From the NCBI GenBank assembly GCA_036514635.1, contig DATBWU010000321.1:1-6014 (forward strand): a DNA stretch of 6,014 nucleotides, written 5' to 3'. The position numbers and the translations under genes are program-made. The notes beneath the pieces were generated by a model, which had not been told where the DNA came from, made no database searches, and worked only from the letters and a program-made list of their open reading frames with translations. Origin of the DNA: DASSFZ01 sp036514635 (GTDB lineage Bacteria; Chloroflexota; Anaerolineae; Fen-1058). The first letter of the stretch is position 1; each line of letters starts with the position of its first letter. Shown one piece after another: positions 1-5,789 of the stretch.

Positions 1-230
1 CACAACCTGGCAACGACCCAAGTTTCTGGGTAGAACTCCATATCGCCGGGTGGCGATATGCTTGAAGCCAGAAACGTGCCGGCCACGTCGCCGCGCGGCG
101 ATGAATTCGCCGCGCTACTTGGCTGCGCCCGATGAATCGGGCTAGTCGGATTCATCCGACGCTGGGGGGTAGCCCGCCGAGTTCATCGGCGGGCGGGCAC
201 AACCTGGCAACGACCCAAGTTTCTGGGTAG
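1..230. repeat. Modular intergenic repeat unit bounded by a 33-bp direct repeat
   Basis: Bases 1-33 and 198-230 are identical over 33 bp, giving a unit of 197 bp. Each copy contains a small hairpin with arms ACCCA/TGGGT (16-20 with 27-31 in the first copy). Between the copies lies a chain of hairpins: CATATCGCC/GGCGATATG (39-47 with 52-60, loop GGGT), ACGTG/CACGT (74-78 with 84-88), then four hairpins with a common core (88-194, listed separately). No open reading frame here looks like a protein. The sequence after the two copies differs, so this is a modular array rather than a simple tandem duplication. The left copy touches the window edge, so the array probably continues outside. The repeat itself is seen directly; its function is unknown. 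Confidence 0.9.
88..194. repeat. Array of four hairpins with a fixed TGAA/TTCA core and differing stems
   Basis: Four perfect hairpins follow one another. Arms 93-101/107-115 are GCGCGGCGA and TCGCCGCGC with loop TGAAT. Arms 127-132/137-142 are GCCCGA and TCGGGC with loop TGAA. Arms 145-150/155-160 are GTCGGA and TCCGAC with loop TTCA. Arms 172-180/186-194 are GCCCGCCGA and TCGGCGGGC with loop GTTCA. Every one has GA before and TC after a TGAA or TTCA loop, while the outer stem bases differ and still pair exactly. Bases 88-101 also form a 14-bp palindrome, TCGCCGCGCGGCGA, that overlaps the first hairpin and offers an alternative fold. There is no spacer or repeat regularity of the CRISPR kind. 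Confidence 0.85.
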
Positions 231-293
231 CCGCGCAGCGGCGAAGGGTCTCAGCGCCGTCGGGCGAGATGCTTCGCTGTGCTCAGCATGACA
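231..293. repeat. Dispersed-type intergenic repeat with imperfect hairpin
   Basis: Bases 267-293 read AGATGCTTCGCT..CTCAGCATGACA, with arms ATGCT (269-273) and AGCAT (285-289) around an 11-base loop. From memory, sequences of the form AGAT-n-CTTCGCT..CTCAG-n-ATGACA are common intergenic repeats in many bacterial genomes, and the bases at the two arms change together between copies. The preceding part (231-266) includes a small CCGC/GCGG hairpin (231-234 with 238-241) and GC-rich sequence of the same style. It lies upstream of the pcm promoter and overlaps no credible gene. The family assignment rests on recall, not on a search. Confidence 0.55.
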
Positions 294-322
294 ATGGCCG
301 GCGTTTATGTTTGCCACTGGAC

Positions 323-332
323 TGAAATGCAC
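323..332 (-). repeat. 10-bp match to the terminal repeat of the downstream MITE-like element
   Basis: TGAAATGCAC here matches the first ten bases of the right terminal inverted repeat at 5948-5959 (TGAAATGCACCC); the next two bases are GC instead of CC. It lies to the right of a hairpin array, the same arrangement as at the right end of the complete element. It may be the decayed right end of a second element whose left end is outside the window, or chance. No flanking duplication can be tested from here. Confidence 0.3.
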
Positions 333-350
333 GCAATGGTCTGCCACCGA

Positions 351-379
351 TTGATTCCTCGTCAAAAGCGTCTTATACT
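351..379 (+). promoter_or_regulatory. Sigma70-type promoter of pcm
   Basis: TTGATT (351-356) and TATACT (374-379) are separated by exactly 17 bp, each close to the bacterial housekeeping consensus. Transcription would start near 386, leaving a very short leader of about 11 to 17 bases before the two candidate start codons at 397 and 403. It lies downstream of the repeat block, so pcm probably has its own promoter independent of whatever is upstream. Confidence 0.65.
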
Positions 380-396
380 GGCATCGAACCTGAGCG

Positions 397-1164
397 ATGA
401 CAATGCGTAGAATCACCTGGCTGCTGTGTTTGATCCTGTCCACGATTGGCTGCACCGCGAATCCGCCCGCCGTCGAGCCGCAGGCTGTCACGCCAACGCC
501 AATCGCCTATTCAGCCCTGGACGATCCTTTCCTTGAGGACAGACTTGAAATGGTCGCCAACACGATCAAGTCACGGGGCGTCAGCGATCCGGATGTGCTA
601 CAAGCCATGCGCCAGGTGCCTCGCCACCTGTTCGTGCCCACCGAGTACATCGGCCAGGCGTATGCCGATCATCCCCTGCCAATCGGTTATGGGCAGACGA
701 TCTCACAGCCGTATATCGTCGCCTGGATGACCGAGCTGCTCGATCTCAAGCCGGGCGAGAAAGTGTTGGAGATCGGCACAGGCTCCGGTTATCAGGCGGC
801 TGTGCTGGCGGGACTGGGCTACGCCGACGTGTACTCTATCGAGATCGTTCATGAACTCGCCGAGAGCGCGGCTGCTCGCTTGAAAGACCTGGGCTATTCG
901 CAGATTCACACTTTGCACGGCGATGGATACTACGGCTGGCCGGAACATGCGCCGTTCGACGCGATCATCGTCACGGCCGCGCCCGATCATCTACCGGCGC
1001 CGCTGGCCGAGCAATTGGCCGAAGGCGGCCGGCTCGTCATCCCCATCGGGCCGCCGGGCGGTTACCAGACGCTGTGGAAGTTTGTCAAAGAGGGCGGCGA
1101 GCTGACGGCGTACAATCTGGGTGGTGTTGCTTTCGTACCGTTCACGGGCGAGGGCGCGAAGTAG
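397..1164 (+). CDS. pcm: Protein-L-isoaspartate O-methyltransferase with lipoprotein signal
   Basis: This enzyme uses S-adenosylmethionine to methylate L-isoaspartyl residues in aged proteins, starting their repair. The 255-residue product has the family hallmarks: YGQTISQPYIVAWM at about 98-111, the SAM-binding loop VLEIGTGSGYQAA at 123-135, acidic E149 after the next strand (VYSIEI), HGDGYYGWP at 174-182, FDAIIVTAA at 187-195 and a C-terminal VAFVPFTG. The catalytic domain begins near residue 50. Unusually, it is preceded by MRRITWLLCLILSTIGC, a basic then hydrophobic stretch ending in a plausible lipobox Cys (C19), and a Pro-rich linker, so the product may be exported and lipid-anchored. 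Two ATGs compete: 397 and 403. A weak GAG at 392-394 is better spaced for 403, giving 253 residues. A further start at 550 (M52) would yield a cytosolic-type enzyme. The 3' end overlaps the opposing gene by 23 bp. Family call is sure; export is inferred. Confidence 0.93.
   Translation: MTMRRITWLLCLILSTIGCTANPPAVEPQAVTPTPIAYSALDDPFLEDRLEMVANTIKSRGVSDPDVLQAMRQVPRHLFVPTEYIGQAYADHPLPIGYGQTISQPYIVAWMTELLDLKPGEKVLEIGTGSGYQAAVLAGLGYADVYSIEIVHELAESAAARLKDLGYSQIHTLHGDGYYGWPEHAPFDAIIVTAAPDHLPAPLAEQLAEGGRLVIPIGPPGGYQTLWKFVKEGGELTAYNLGGVAFVPFTGEGAK
535..552 (+). promoter_or_regulatory. Possible internal ribosome binding site and start (M52) in pcm
   Basis: GAGGA at 535-539 lies ten bases before an in-frame ATG at 550. 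Initiation there would give a protein beginning MVANTIKSRGVSDPDVL, very close to where stand-alone cytosolic Pcm enzymes begin, and would omit the lipoprotein signal and linker. This Shine-Dalgarno is stronger than anything visible before the 397/403 starts. It could mean two forms, exported and cytosolic, from one gene, or could be chance. Confidence 0.35.
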
Positions 1165-3628
1165 CGCCGCGCGATTGGGCGATCAGCAGCGTCAGCAGCG
1201 CGCCGGCATAACACAGCGCGCCCAGTCGAAACACCGTGTTGAATCCGAACGACAGTGCCAGCAGCGCCGCCAGCACGGCTGAGATCACCGACGCCGCACC
1301 GTTCACCGCCCACACCCACGCAACCTGCGCCGAATGATCGTCTCTGCTCATCAGCCATTGAATGCCACCCGGAAAGGGGACACCCATCAGAAAGCCAATC
1401 GGCGCCAGGATAATTACGGTCAGACCCAGCCTGAATGCAAGCGGGAAGCCCAAAGTCATATCGAACAGTATCGGCAACAGCCACGGCGCAATCAGCAAGA
1501 GCACGACGAGCAACGCTAAGGCAAGGCGAGCCGGAAGGCGCTCGCTCAAGGCACTCCCCACACCGGAAAACAGAAGCAAGGTGAATAGCACCGACATCAG
1601 CGCGTAAGATGGATGGCCCAGGAACAGGATGAAGCGCTGGATGAGCGGGATTTCCACGAGCAGGAAGGCCAGGCCGATTGCGCCGAAGTACATCAGGGAA
1701 GCCCACGAATGCCGTGGCCTGGAGCCAGCCGGTGATGATCGCCGGCGTGTCAGAACCACCGGCAACACGATCAAGACACCTGCCAAAGCCGTTGCCAGCA
1801 AGAGCAAAGCCACGACCACGAAGTAGCCCGCTCCGCCGAATGGCTGCCACGTTTTGCCCAATTCCGATAGGACTTGCCCGGCCTGCGACCACTTGAAGTA
1901 ATGACCGAAGAAGGGTCGATCGTCCGTAGGTGGACTCACGTCGAAAGGATATGCGGCGTAGAAAGCCTCTCGCGGCTCTGCGTCGAGCAGCGCAGTGAAG
2001 GCTTCAGAGTAGATCGGTTCGGGCAGGATGCTGTAGCGGTTGACTTCGTCTGGCCGAATGTCCGGTGCATAGATCAGATCGAACGCGCGCTCTGAAGCGA
2101 AGTCGCGCACCGCTTGAAGCTCAACGCTGACGAACGGACTTTTCTTGACCAGAAGCGTCGCCGTATTGTAAGTGCGCAGCGCGACGACGTGTGCTCGCGG
2201 ATCGAGGCCGGATCGCTCCAGGGCTGTCACCGCCAACGCGAACGTCCGTAGTTCTTCACTCGGCGGCATCTGCAGCCAGCGCGTGATCACCAACAGACCG
2301 TTTGGCTTCAGGCGCGCCAGCGCGTCTACAAAGGCCTCGACCGTGTAGCGATAATCTTCGGCCAGACTGTACGCGCCGGAGCGGATCGGGTGGAAGGAGG
2401 CCGCCAACGATAGCACGATGACATCGTGAAGTTGATCGGATCGCCGTGTGTAACTGCGATCCGAATCGACGATCACCTGAACCCGATGATCCCGATAAAC
2501 CTCGCCGGCAGCTTCGACGATCAGCGGATTCACCTCGACCACGGTTACACGTCGCGCGCCGAGTGCTAAGGCGCTGAGAACGTCCAGCCCGCCGCGCGGC
2601 TCCAGGATCAGCACGTCCGCCTGGGGACGTAGCCGGAAAGCGATCGCCGATGAGAGATACTCGACGAACCTCAGATCGGCGTTGGGATCGACGATCGGAT
2701 TGAGATCGTCGCCATCCACCAGCAGGCCATCTTCCGGCGGGAGCGGCTGGAGATAACGGAAACTCAGACCGGGCACCGAATGAATGCTCGAGCTGCGGAC
2801 GACATCGACGCGCGAGAACGAATTCCAGCGCCGATAGGTCACCTGAGCATCGGGGTACTGCAAAGCATAAGACAGGCCCTTGTACGGTGAGAGCCGCAGC
2901 GCCAAGAGTGGCAGTCCGTCCCGCCCGCTCAGCCTCAATCCGATGTCGGCTACGACGATGAGCAGAAGAGCGATCGCCAGCCCGCCAAAAGAAACACGGG
3001 CCAGGTGCGAGCGACGTAGACTGTCTGGCCTCTGACCGATCTGGATCGCGGCGGCCAGCGCAGCCAGCCCGGCGCTGAGCATCACCGTTCCTTCAGCGCT
3101 AAGCGCGGGTGGCGCAATCAACGCGATCACGCAGCCGGAGGCCGAGCCGAGCAGATTCACGGCGTAAGTCTGACCCGCCGCTCGTGGATACGCGGCCAGC
3201 AGCAGGCCGACGAGCATGCCGCTGAAGAAGAACGGCAACGTCAGCGCCACATAGTGTGCGACCAGAAGCAGCGCCTGCCGGCTATCCCAGGCAATGCTGA
3301 AGGAGTCGAAGGGCACGCTGTTGGTGAGCAGATATGCCCCTACGATGCTCAGTCCGGTCGCCAGCGCCAACCAGCCTGCACTTCGGGACAGATGCTTTTG
3401 ACCCAGCCCGGGGAAGATCGCCAGCGCCGCGCCGCTGGCCCCAAAGCCAAGCAGTGCGATGCTGACGATCATGAATGCAAAATGATAGAACTGGGCGACG
3501 GAGAACAGCCGGGTCAGATTGACCTCGAAGGTCAACGTAGCAGCCGAAAGGAAGAACAGGCTTAGGCGTGTAGGTAGGAAGTGGAGAGCGGAGGACAGAT
3601 CCAATCGAGGCTTGGATGATAGCGGCAC
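1142..3628 (-). CDS. Multi-pass membrane protein with an inserted spermidine-synthase-like domain
   Basis: The 828-residue product has about seven hydrophobic segments at the N-terminus (roughly 22-43, 48-72, 84-103, 119-146, 155-174, 181-197, 213-232), a soluble central part, and about seven more at the C-terminus (602-626, 645-665, 675-693, 701-721, 735-754, 770-792, 800-817). The centre is a Rossmann methyltransferase-type fold related to spermidine synthases: VLILEPRGGLDVLSAL (339-354), VTVVEVNP with acidic E365, VDSDRSY (387-393), DVIVLSL (402-408), then the conserved GAYSLAEDYRYTVEAF (418-433) and DDRPFF (569-574). The usual catalytic Asp after strand 4 is replaced by S407, and the glycine loop is degenerate, so true aminopropyl transfer is doubtful. 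Similar large membrane spermidine-synthase-like proteins are known in several phyla without an established function. The start is GTG at 3628: an in-frame TAA lies four codons upstream, and AAGG stands ten bases before it. It converges on pcm. Confidence 0.85.
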   Translation of the reverse strand: MPLSSKPRLDLSSALHFLPTRLSLFFLSAATLTFEVNLTRLFSVAQFYHFAFMIVSIALLGFGASGAALAIFPGLGQKHLSRSAGWLALATGLSIVGAYLLTNSVPFDSFSIAWDSRQALLLVAHYVALTLPFFFSGMLVGLLLAAYPRAAGQTYAVNLLGSASGCVIALIAPPALSAEGTVMLSAGLAALAAAIQIGQRPDSLRRSHLARVSFGGLAIALLLIVVADIGLRLSGRDGLPLLALRLSPYKGLSYALQYPDAQVTYRRWNSFSRVDVVRSSSIHSVPGLSFRYLQPLPPEDGLLVDGDDLNPIVDPNADLRFVEYLSSAIAFRLRPQADVLILEPRGGLDVLSALALGARRVTVVEVNPLIVEAAGEVYRDHRVQVIVDSDRSYTRRSDQLHDVIVLSLAASFHPIRSGAYSLAEDYRYTVEAFVDALARLKPNGLLVITRWLQMPPSEELRTFALAVTALERSGLDPRAHVVALRTYNTATLLVKKSPFVSVELQAVRDFASERAFDLIYAPDIRPDEVNRYSILPEPIYSEAFTALLDAEPREAFYAAYPFDVSPPTDDRPFFGHYFKWSQAGQVLSELGKTWQPFGGAGYFVVVALLLLATALAGVLIVLPVVLTRRRSSPAGSRPRHSWASLMYFGAIGLAFLLVEIPLIQRFILFLGHPSYALMSVLFTLLLFSGVGSALSERLPARLALALLVVLLLIAPWLLPILFDMTLGFPLAFRLGLTVIILAPIGFLMGVPFPGGIQWLMSRDDHSAQVAWVWAVNGAASVISAVLAALLALSFGFNTVFRLGALCYAGALLTLLIAQSRGATSRPRP

Positions 3629-3780
3629 GGGACACGGGCCTTATACGTTGGCAAGGTTGGATCGACACAGATAGTATACATCCCGAAATGCTTCTTGAGC
3701 CGGCAGGGGCTTTGTGCTATACGTGGAATGAGTGCGTAGGTCCTATGATACCCGTTGCGCAAGCAGAGGAGGTACGTATC
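3629..3780. other. Divergent intergenic region with small palindromes
   Basis: This 152-bp stretch separates the minus-strand membrane gene from the plus-strand lipoprotein remnant and should hold both promoters. On the minus strand a TATACT (3678-3673) could be a -10 box, but no convincing -35 precedes it. On the plus strand a TTGAGC/TATACG pair is listed separately. Three small symmetric words stand out: TAGGTCCTA (3737-3745), TTGCGCAA (3755-3762), and ATGATAC (3745-3751) inverted as GTATCAT (3776-3782). The last pair could fold so that the start codon at 3781 lies in a stem and the Shine-Dalgarno in its loop. I recognise no known riboswitch or regulator site. Confidence 0.5.
3695..3723 (+). 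promoter_or_regulatory. Candidate promoter upstream of the lipoprotein remnant
   Basis: TTGAGC (3695-3700) and TATACG (3718-3723) are spaced by 17 bp, each matching four of six consensus bases. Transcription would begin near 3730, some 50 bases before the Shine-Dalgarno and ATG at 3781, and would include the palindromes noted in the intergenic entry. Confidence 0.35.
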
Positions 3781-3783
3781 ATG
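3767..3783 (+). promoter_or_regulatory. Strong Shine-Dalgarno and ATG
   Basis: AGGAGGT (3767-3773) is a full anti-16S match placed seven bases before ATG 3781, the best ribosome binding site in the window. It opens the frame that continues into the lipoprotein signal at 3844, but places 39 extra residues before the hydrophobic stretch begins to look like a normal signal peptide. This favours 3781 on ribosome binding and 3844 on signal peptide shape. Confidence 0.5.
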
Positions 3784-4258
3784 CGAGTTTACCGCGCGTC
3801 AAATACTGGTATAATCAGCGCAGCCCCCGGACACGAAGCGCCGATGTTCATTCCAACCGCAGCGCACCCGATTGCTCGCCGCCTGGCGCTTGCGGTGATC
3901 ATGGGCATGATCGTCACCGCATGTCAGGCCACGCCCGCGCCAGCACCCGATCTGAGCGAGGCCGCGCCATCCCCCGTCACCAATCGGATCGCCGTCATCG
4001 AAGCGGGCGGACCGATTTATACGCTGAAGCCGGACGGCACGGATCGCATCGACCGATCACTTTTTGTTCGTCGTGCCGTACTTCGATCAATACGCGCAGT
4101 CGCTCACGTTCTGGTCGCCGGACAGCCGCTACCTGCTGCTAGCCGGGACACCGCTCGGATGTGAGAGAGGCATCTATTTCATCGACACCACGCTCGCCAG
4201 CGGTGACCGCGTGACGCACGCCGGGCCGGGCGAGTTCGCTGTGTGGTCGTGGCAGTAG
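3781..4258 (+). pseudogene. Broken lipoprotein, remnant of a TolB/WD40-like beta-propeller protein
   Basis: The first part, read from 3844, encodes MFIPTAAHPIARRLALAVIM and on to a clear lipobox VTAC (Cys codon at 3922), a Pro/Ala linker, and RIAVIEAGGPIYTLKPDGTDR, which looks like the first propeller strands. That frame continues to a stop at 4162-4164 but becomes meaningless after about 4046. The protein-like sequence resumes in the next frame: LFVVPYFDQYAQSLTFWSPDSRYLLL, then GIYFIDTTLASGDRVTHAG and a final AVWSWQ ending at 4258. This reads as the last blade of the same kind of protein. The join near 4046-4065 therefore combines a loss of the middle blades with a frame change. Removing one T from the T5 run at 4061-4065 would give one 137-residue frame from 3844, still far too short for a whole propeller of some 300 residues or more. 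I infer a decayed gene; a sequencing error alone would not restore the missing centre. Confidence 0.7.
3788..3815 (+). promoter_or_regulatory. Candidate extended -10 promoter inside the 3781 frame
   Basis: TGGTATAAT (3807-3815) is a perfect extended -10 element, with TTTACC (3788-3793) 16 bp upstream as a -35 box matching four of six bases. A start near 3822 would place the ATG at 3844 about 22 bases into the message, consistent with translation from 3844 rather than 3781. The Shine-Dalgarno before 3844 is poor. Confidence 0.45.
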
Positions 4259-4259
4259 T

Positions 4260-4305
4260 TCCCCTCTCCCGTTCAGCCGAACGGGAGAGGAGTCAGGGGT
4301 GAGGG
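4260..4305. repeat. GC-rich dispersed-type hairpin repeat (CCCCTCTCCC type)
   Basis: CCTCTCCCGTTC (4263-4274) and GAACGGGAGAGG (4279-4290) form a perfect 12-bp stem with loop AGCC, followed by AGTCAGGGGTGAGGG. From memory, this CCCCTCTCCC..GGGAGAGG..CAGGGGTGAGGG layout is a common intergenic repeat in Chloroflexota and other bacteria, with the inner stem varying between copies. It starts two bases after the pseudogene stop. There is no T-run after the stem, so it is not a standard intrinsic terminator. Its right edge overlaps the start of the next gene. Confidence 0.7.
4287..4301 (+). promoter_or_regulatory. Ribosome binding site and GTG start built from the hairpin repeat
   Basis: GAGGAG (4287-4292) lies six bases before GTG 4299. 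Four of its six bases belong to the 3' arm of the 12-bp hairpin, so folding of the message would hide the site. Both the site and the start codon (inside CAGGGGTGAGGG) come from repeat sequence. TTG 4308 is a possible alternative start, leaving the membrane segment intact. Confidence 0.5.
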
Positions 4306-5780
4306 CTTTGTTCCGATCCGAACGTCGTGCCCAAACTGCACGCCGCCTCCGCCTGTGGGGCGTCTTGCTCGTCATCGCCTACGTGATTGGACAGTTCATC
4401 GCCTTCCGCGCCGCGCTCGATCGCATCCCATCCACATGGACGGTGGCCGGTGAGTCGTTTTCCGATCAATCGATCAATGAGGTCATCGCGCGCATCCAGA
4501 ATGCGTTCGATCAGCCGGTGATCTTGCACTACGACGAGGACGTGCGCGCGCTGCCGCCTGCCGATGTCGATTTCAAGTTCGACGCAGATGCGACCGCCGC
4601 CGCATTTCGCCGCGAGCGCGATCAGTTCGCCACCGCCGGCAACTTTCTGCGTCACCTGATCTTTCAGCGACCCGAGCCGCGCGACCTGCCGATCGTCGCC
4701 GAATACTCGGAAGATAAGATTCGGCTGAAGCTAGCCGAGATGGCGCTGGCCTTCGATAAGCCGGCGCAGCCGCCCGCACCTGACCTGGAAACGATGACGC
4801 TCGCCCCCGGCCAATCGGGATACCTGCTGAACATCGCCGCGTCGGTGAAACCCGTCGCCAACGCCCTGACTTCGCTTCGCCACCGCGACGTAGAATTGAT
4901 CGTCGATCGGGAACCTGCGCCCACTGCATCCATCGATCAGCTGCGCCAGATGATCCAGGAGCGCCTGAAAGGCTTCCCGGGCAACGCCAGCGTGTTTCTC
5001 AAGGACCTGCGCAACGGCGGCGAGATATCGATCAACACCGGCGTCGCTTACTCCGGGATGAGCCTGATGAAGATTCCGATCATGGCGGAGATTTATCGCA
5101 GGCTCGATCAGCCGCCGGACGTCGAGACGATGCGCCTGCTCACCGAGACGCTCGGCTCGGAGAGCGGTAACTTCACGGCCAACTTGCTGTTGCGCCAGAT
5201 CGGGGACGGCGATTCGTTCATGGGCGTTCAAACGCTCACGGCGTCGATGCGCTACCTGGGCCTGAAAGACACGTTCATGGCGACGCCTTACGATCAGGAC
5301 AACATTACGCCGCCGTCGGTCGTGACCGAAGCGAACTCACGCAAGGACGTATGGGCCAATCCCGATCCGTACATGCAGATCACGCCCGGCGACATCGGCC
5401 TGCTGCTGGAGATGATCTATCAGTGCAGCCAGGACGGCGGCGCGCTCCTGGTGGCGTACCCCGGCAAGTTCACGCCGGCCGAGTGCCAGCAGATGCTGGA
5501 TATCATGAAGACCAACGTCATCACGAACGCCGAGGGAATCCCTACGCTGCTGCGCGGTGGGCTGCCCGAGGGGACGCCCTTTGCGCACAAGCACGGCTGG
5601 GACTACGACACGCGCGCCGATGCGTCGATCGCCTTCACGCCCGGCGGTGATTTCGTGCTGGTGGTATTTCTCAACACGCCGCAGGCCTGGGTCGATTGGG
5701 ACGTGGCCAACGGCATCATGGTCGATGCCGCTCGCGCCGCGTACAACTACTTCAACCCGGCGACGAGCTCTTCTCAATAA
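4299..5780 (+). CDS. Membrane-anchored beta-lactamase-fold serine hydrolase with YoaR-like N-terminal domain
   Basis: The 493-residue product starts with a basic stretch and one membrane segment (about 19-39) lacking a clear cleavage site, so it is probably anchored and faces outward. Residues about 45-205 resemble the peptidoglycan-binding-like domain of YoaR/VanW-type proteins, apparently in two units (FSDQSINEVIARIQNAFDQP near 54-73; GYLLNIAASVKPVANAL near 174-190). Residues about 212-487 are a class A beta-lactamase-like serine hydrolase domain: S255-L-M-K258 is the nucleophile motif SxxK, S289-G-N291 stands for SDN, and K431-H-G433 for KTG. I see no ExxLN omega-loop motif, so the deacylating Glu of true class A enzymes appears absent. 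A role as a cell-wall peptidase or esterase is more likely than antibiotic resistance. Family membership is confident, substrate is not. The gene stands alone: repeat DNA lies on both sides. Confidence 0.88.
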   Translation: MRALFRSERRAQTARRLRLWGVLLVIAYVIGQFIAFRAALDRIPSTWTVAGESFSDQSINEVIARIQNAFDQPVILHYDEDVRALPPADVDFKFDADATAAAFRRERDQFATAGNFLRHLIFQRPEPRDLPIVAEYSEDKIRLKLAEMALAFDKPAQPPAPDLETMTLAPGQSGYLLNIAASVKPVANALTSLRHRDVELIVDREPAPTASIDQLRQMIQERLKGFPGNASVFLKDLRNGGEISINTGVAYSGMSLMKIPIMAEIYRRLDQPPDVETMRLLTETLGSESGNFTANLLLRQIGDGDSFMGVQTLTASMRYLGLKDTFMATPYDQDNITPPSVVTEANSRKDVWANPDPYMQITPGDIGLLLEMIYQCSQDGGALLVAYPGKFTPAECQQMLDIMKTNVITNAEGIPTLLRGGLPEGTPFAHKHGWDYDTRADASIAFTPGGDFVLVVFLNTPQAWVDWDVANGIMVDAARAAYNYFNPATSSSQ

Positions 5781-5789
5781 CCTCATACG

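Noticed and set aside
1..230. CRISPR array
   Set aside because: The direct repeat occurs only twice, 197 bp apart, the sequence between is itself palindromic, and no cas gene is present.
183..491. 102-residue minus-strand reading frame over the repeat region and pcm start
   Set aside because: It runs through the hairpin repeats, the promoter and the pcm signal sequence, and shows no domain or ribosome binding site.
1062..1892. 276-residue minus-strand reading frame
   Set aside because: It lies in another frame of the 828-residue membrane gene and of the pcm end. Its composition is Arg/Gly-rich without any recognisable motif, typical of a GC-rich shadow frame.
3616..3780. Extension of the lipoprotein frame upstream to ATG 3616
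   Set aside because: It would overlap the start of the opposite gene and cross the candidate promoter; the strong Shine-Dalgarno at 3767-3773 supports 3781 at the earliest.
4041..4070. Programmed ribosomal frameshift joining the two lipoprotein frames
   Set aside because: There is a T5 run but no recognisable slippery heptamer with stimulatory structure, and the combined product would still lack most of the propeller.
4263..4290. Intrinsic terminator after the pseudogene
   Set aside because: The stem is strong but no T-run follows, and the next bases are a ribosome binding site and start codon.
4299..5780. Antibiotic-resistance beta-lactamase
   Set aside because: SDN and KTG are altered, the omega-loop Glu motif is not visible, and the protein is much longer with a cell-wall-type N-terminal domain.
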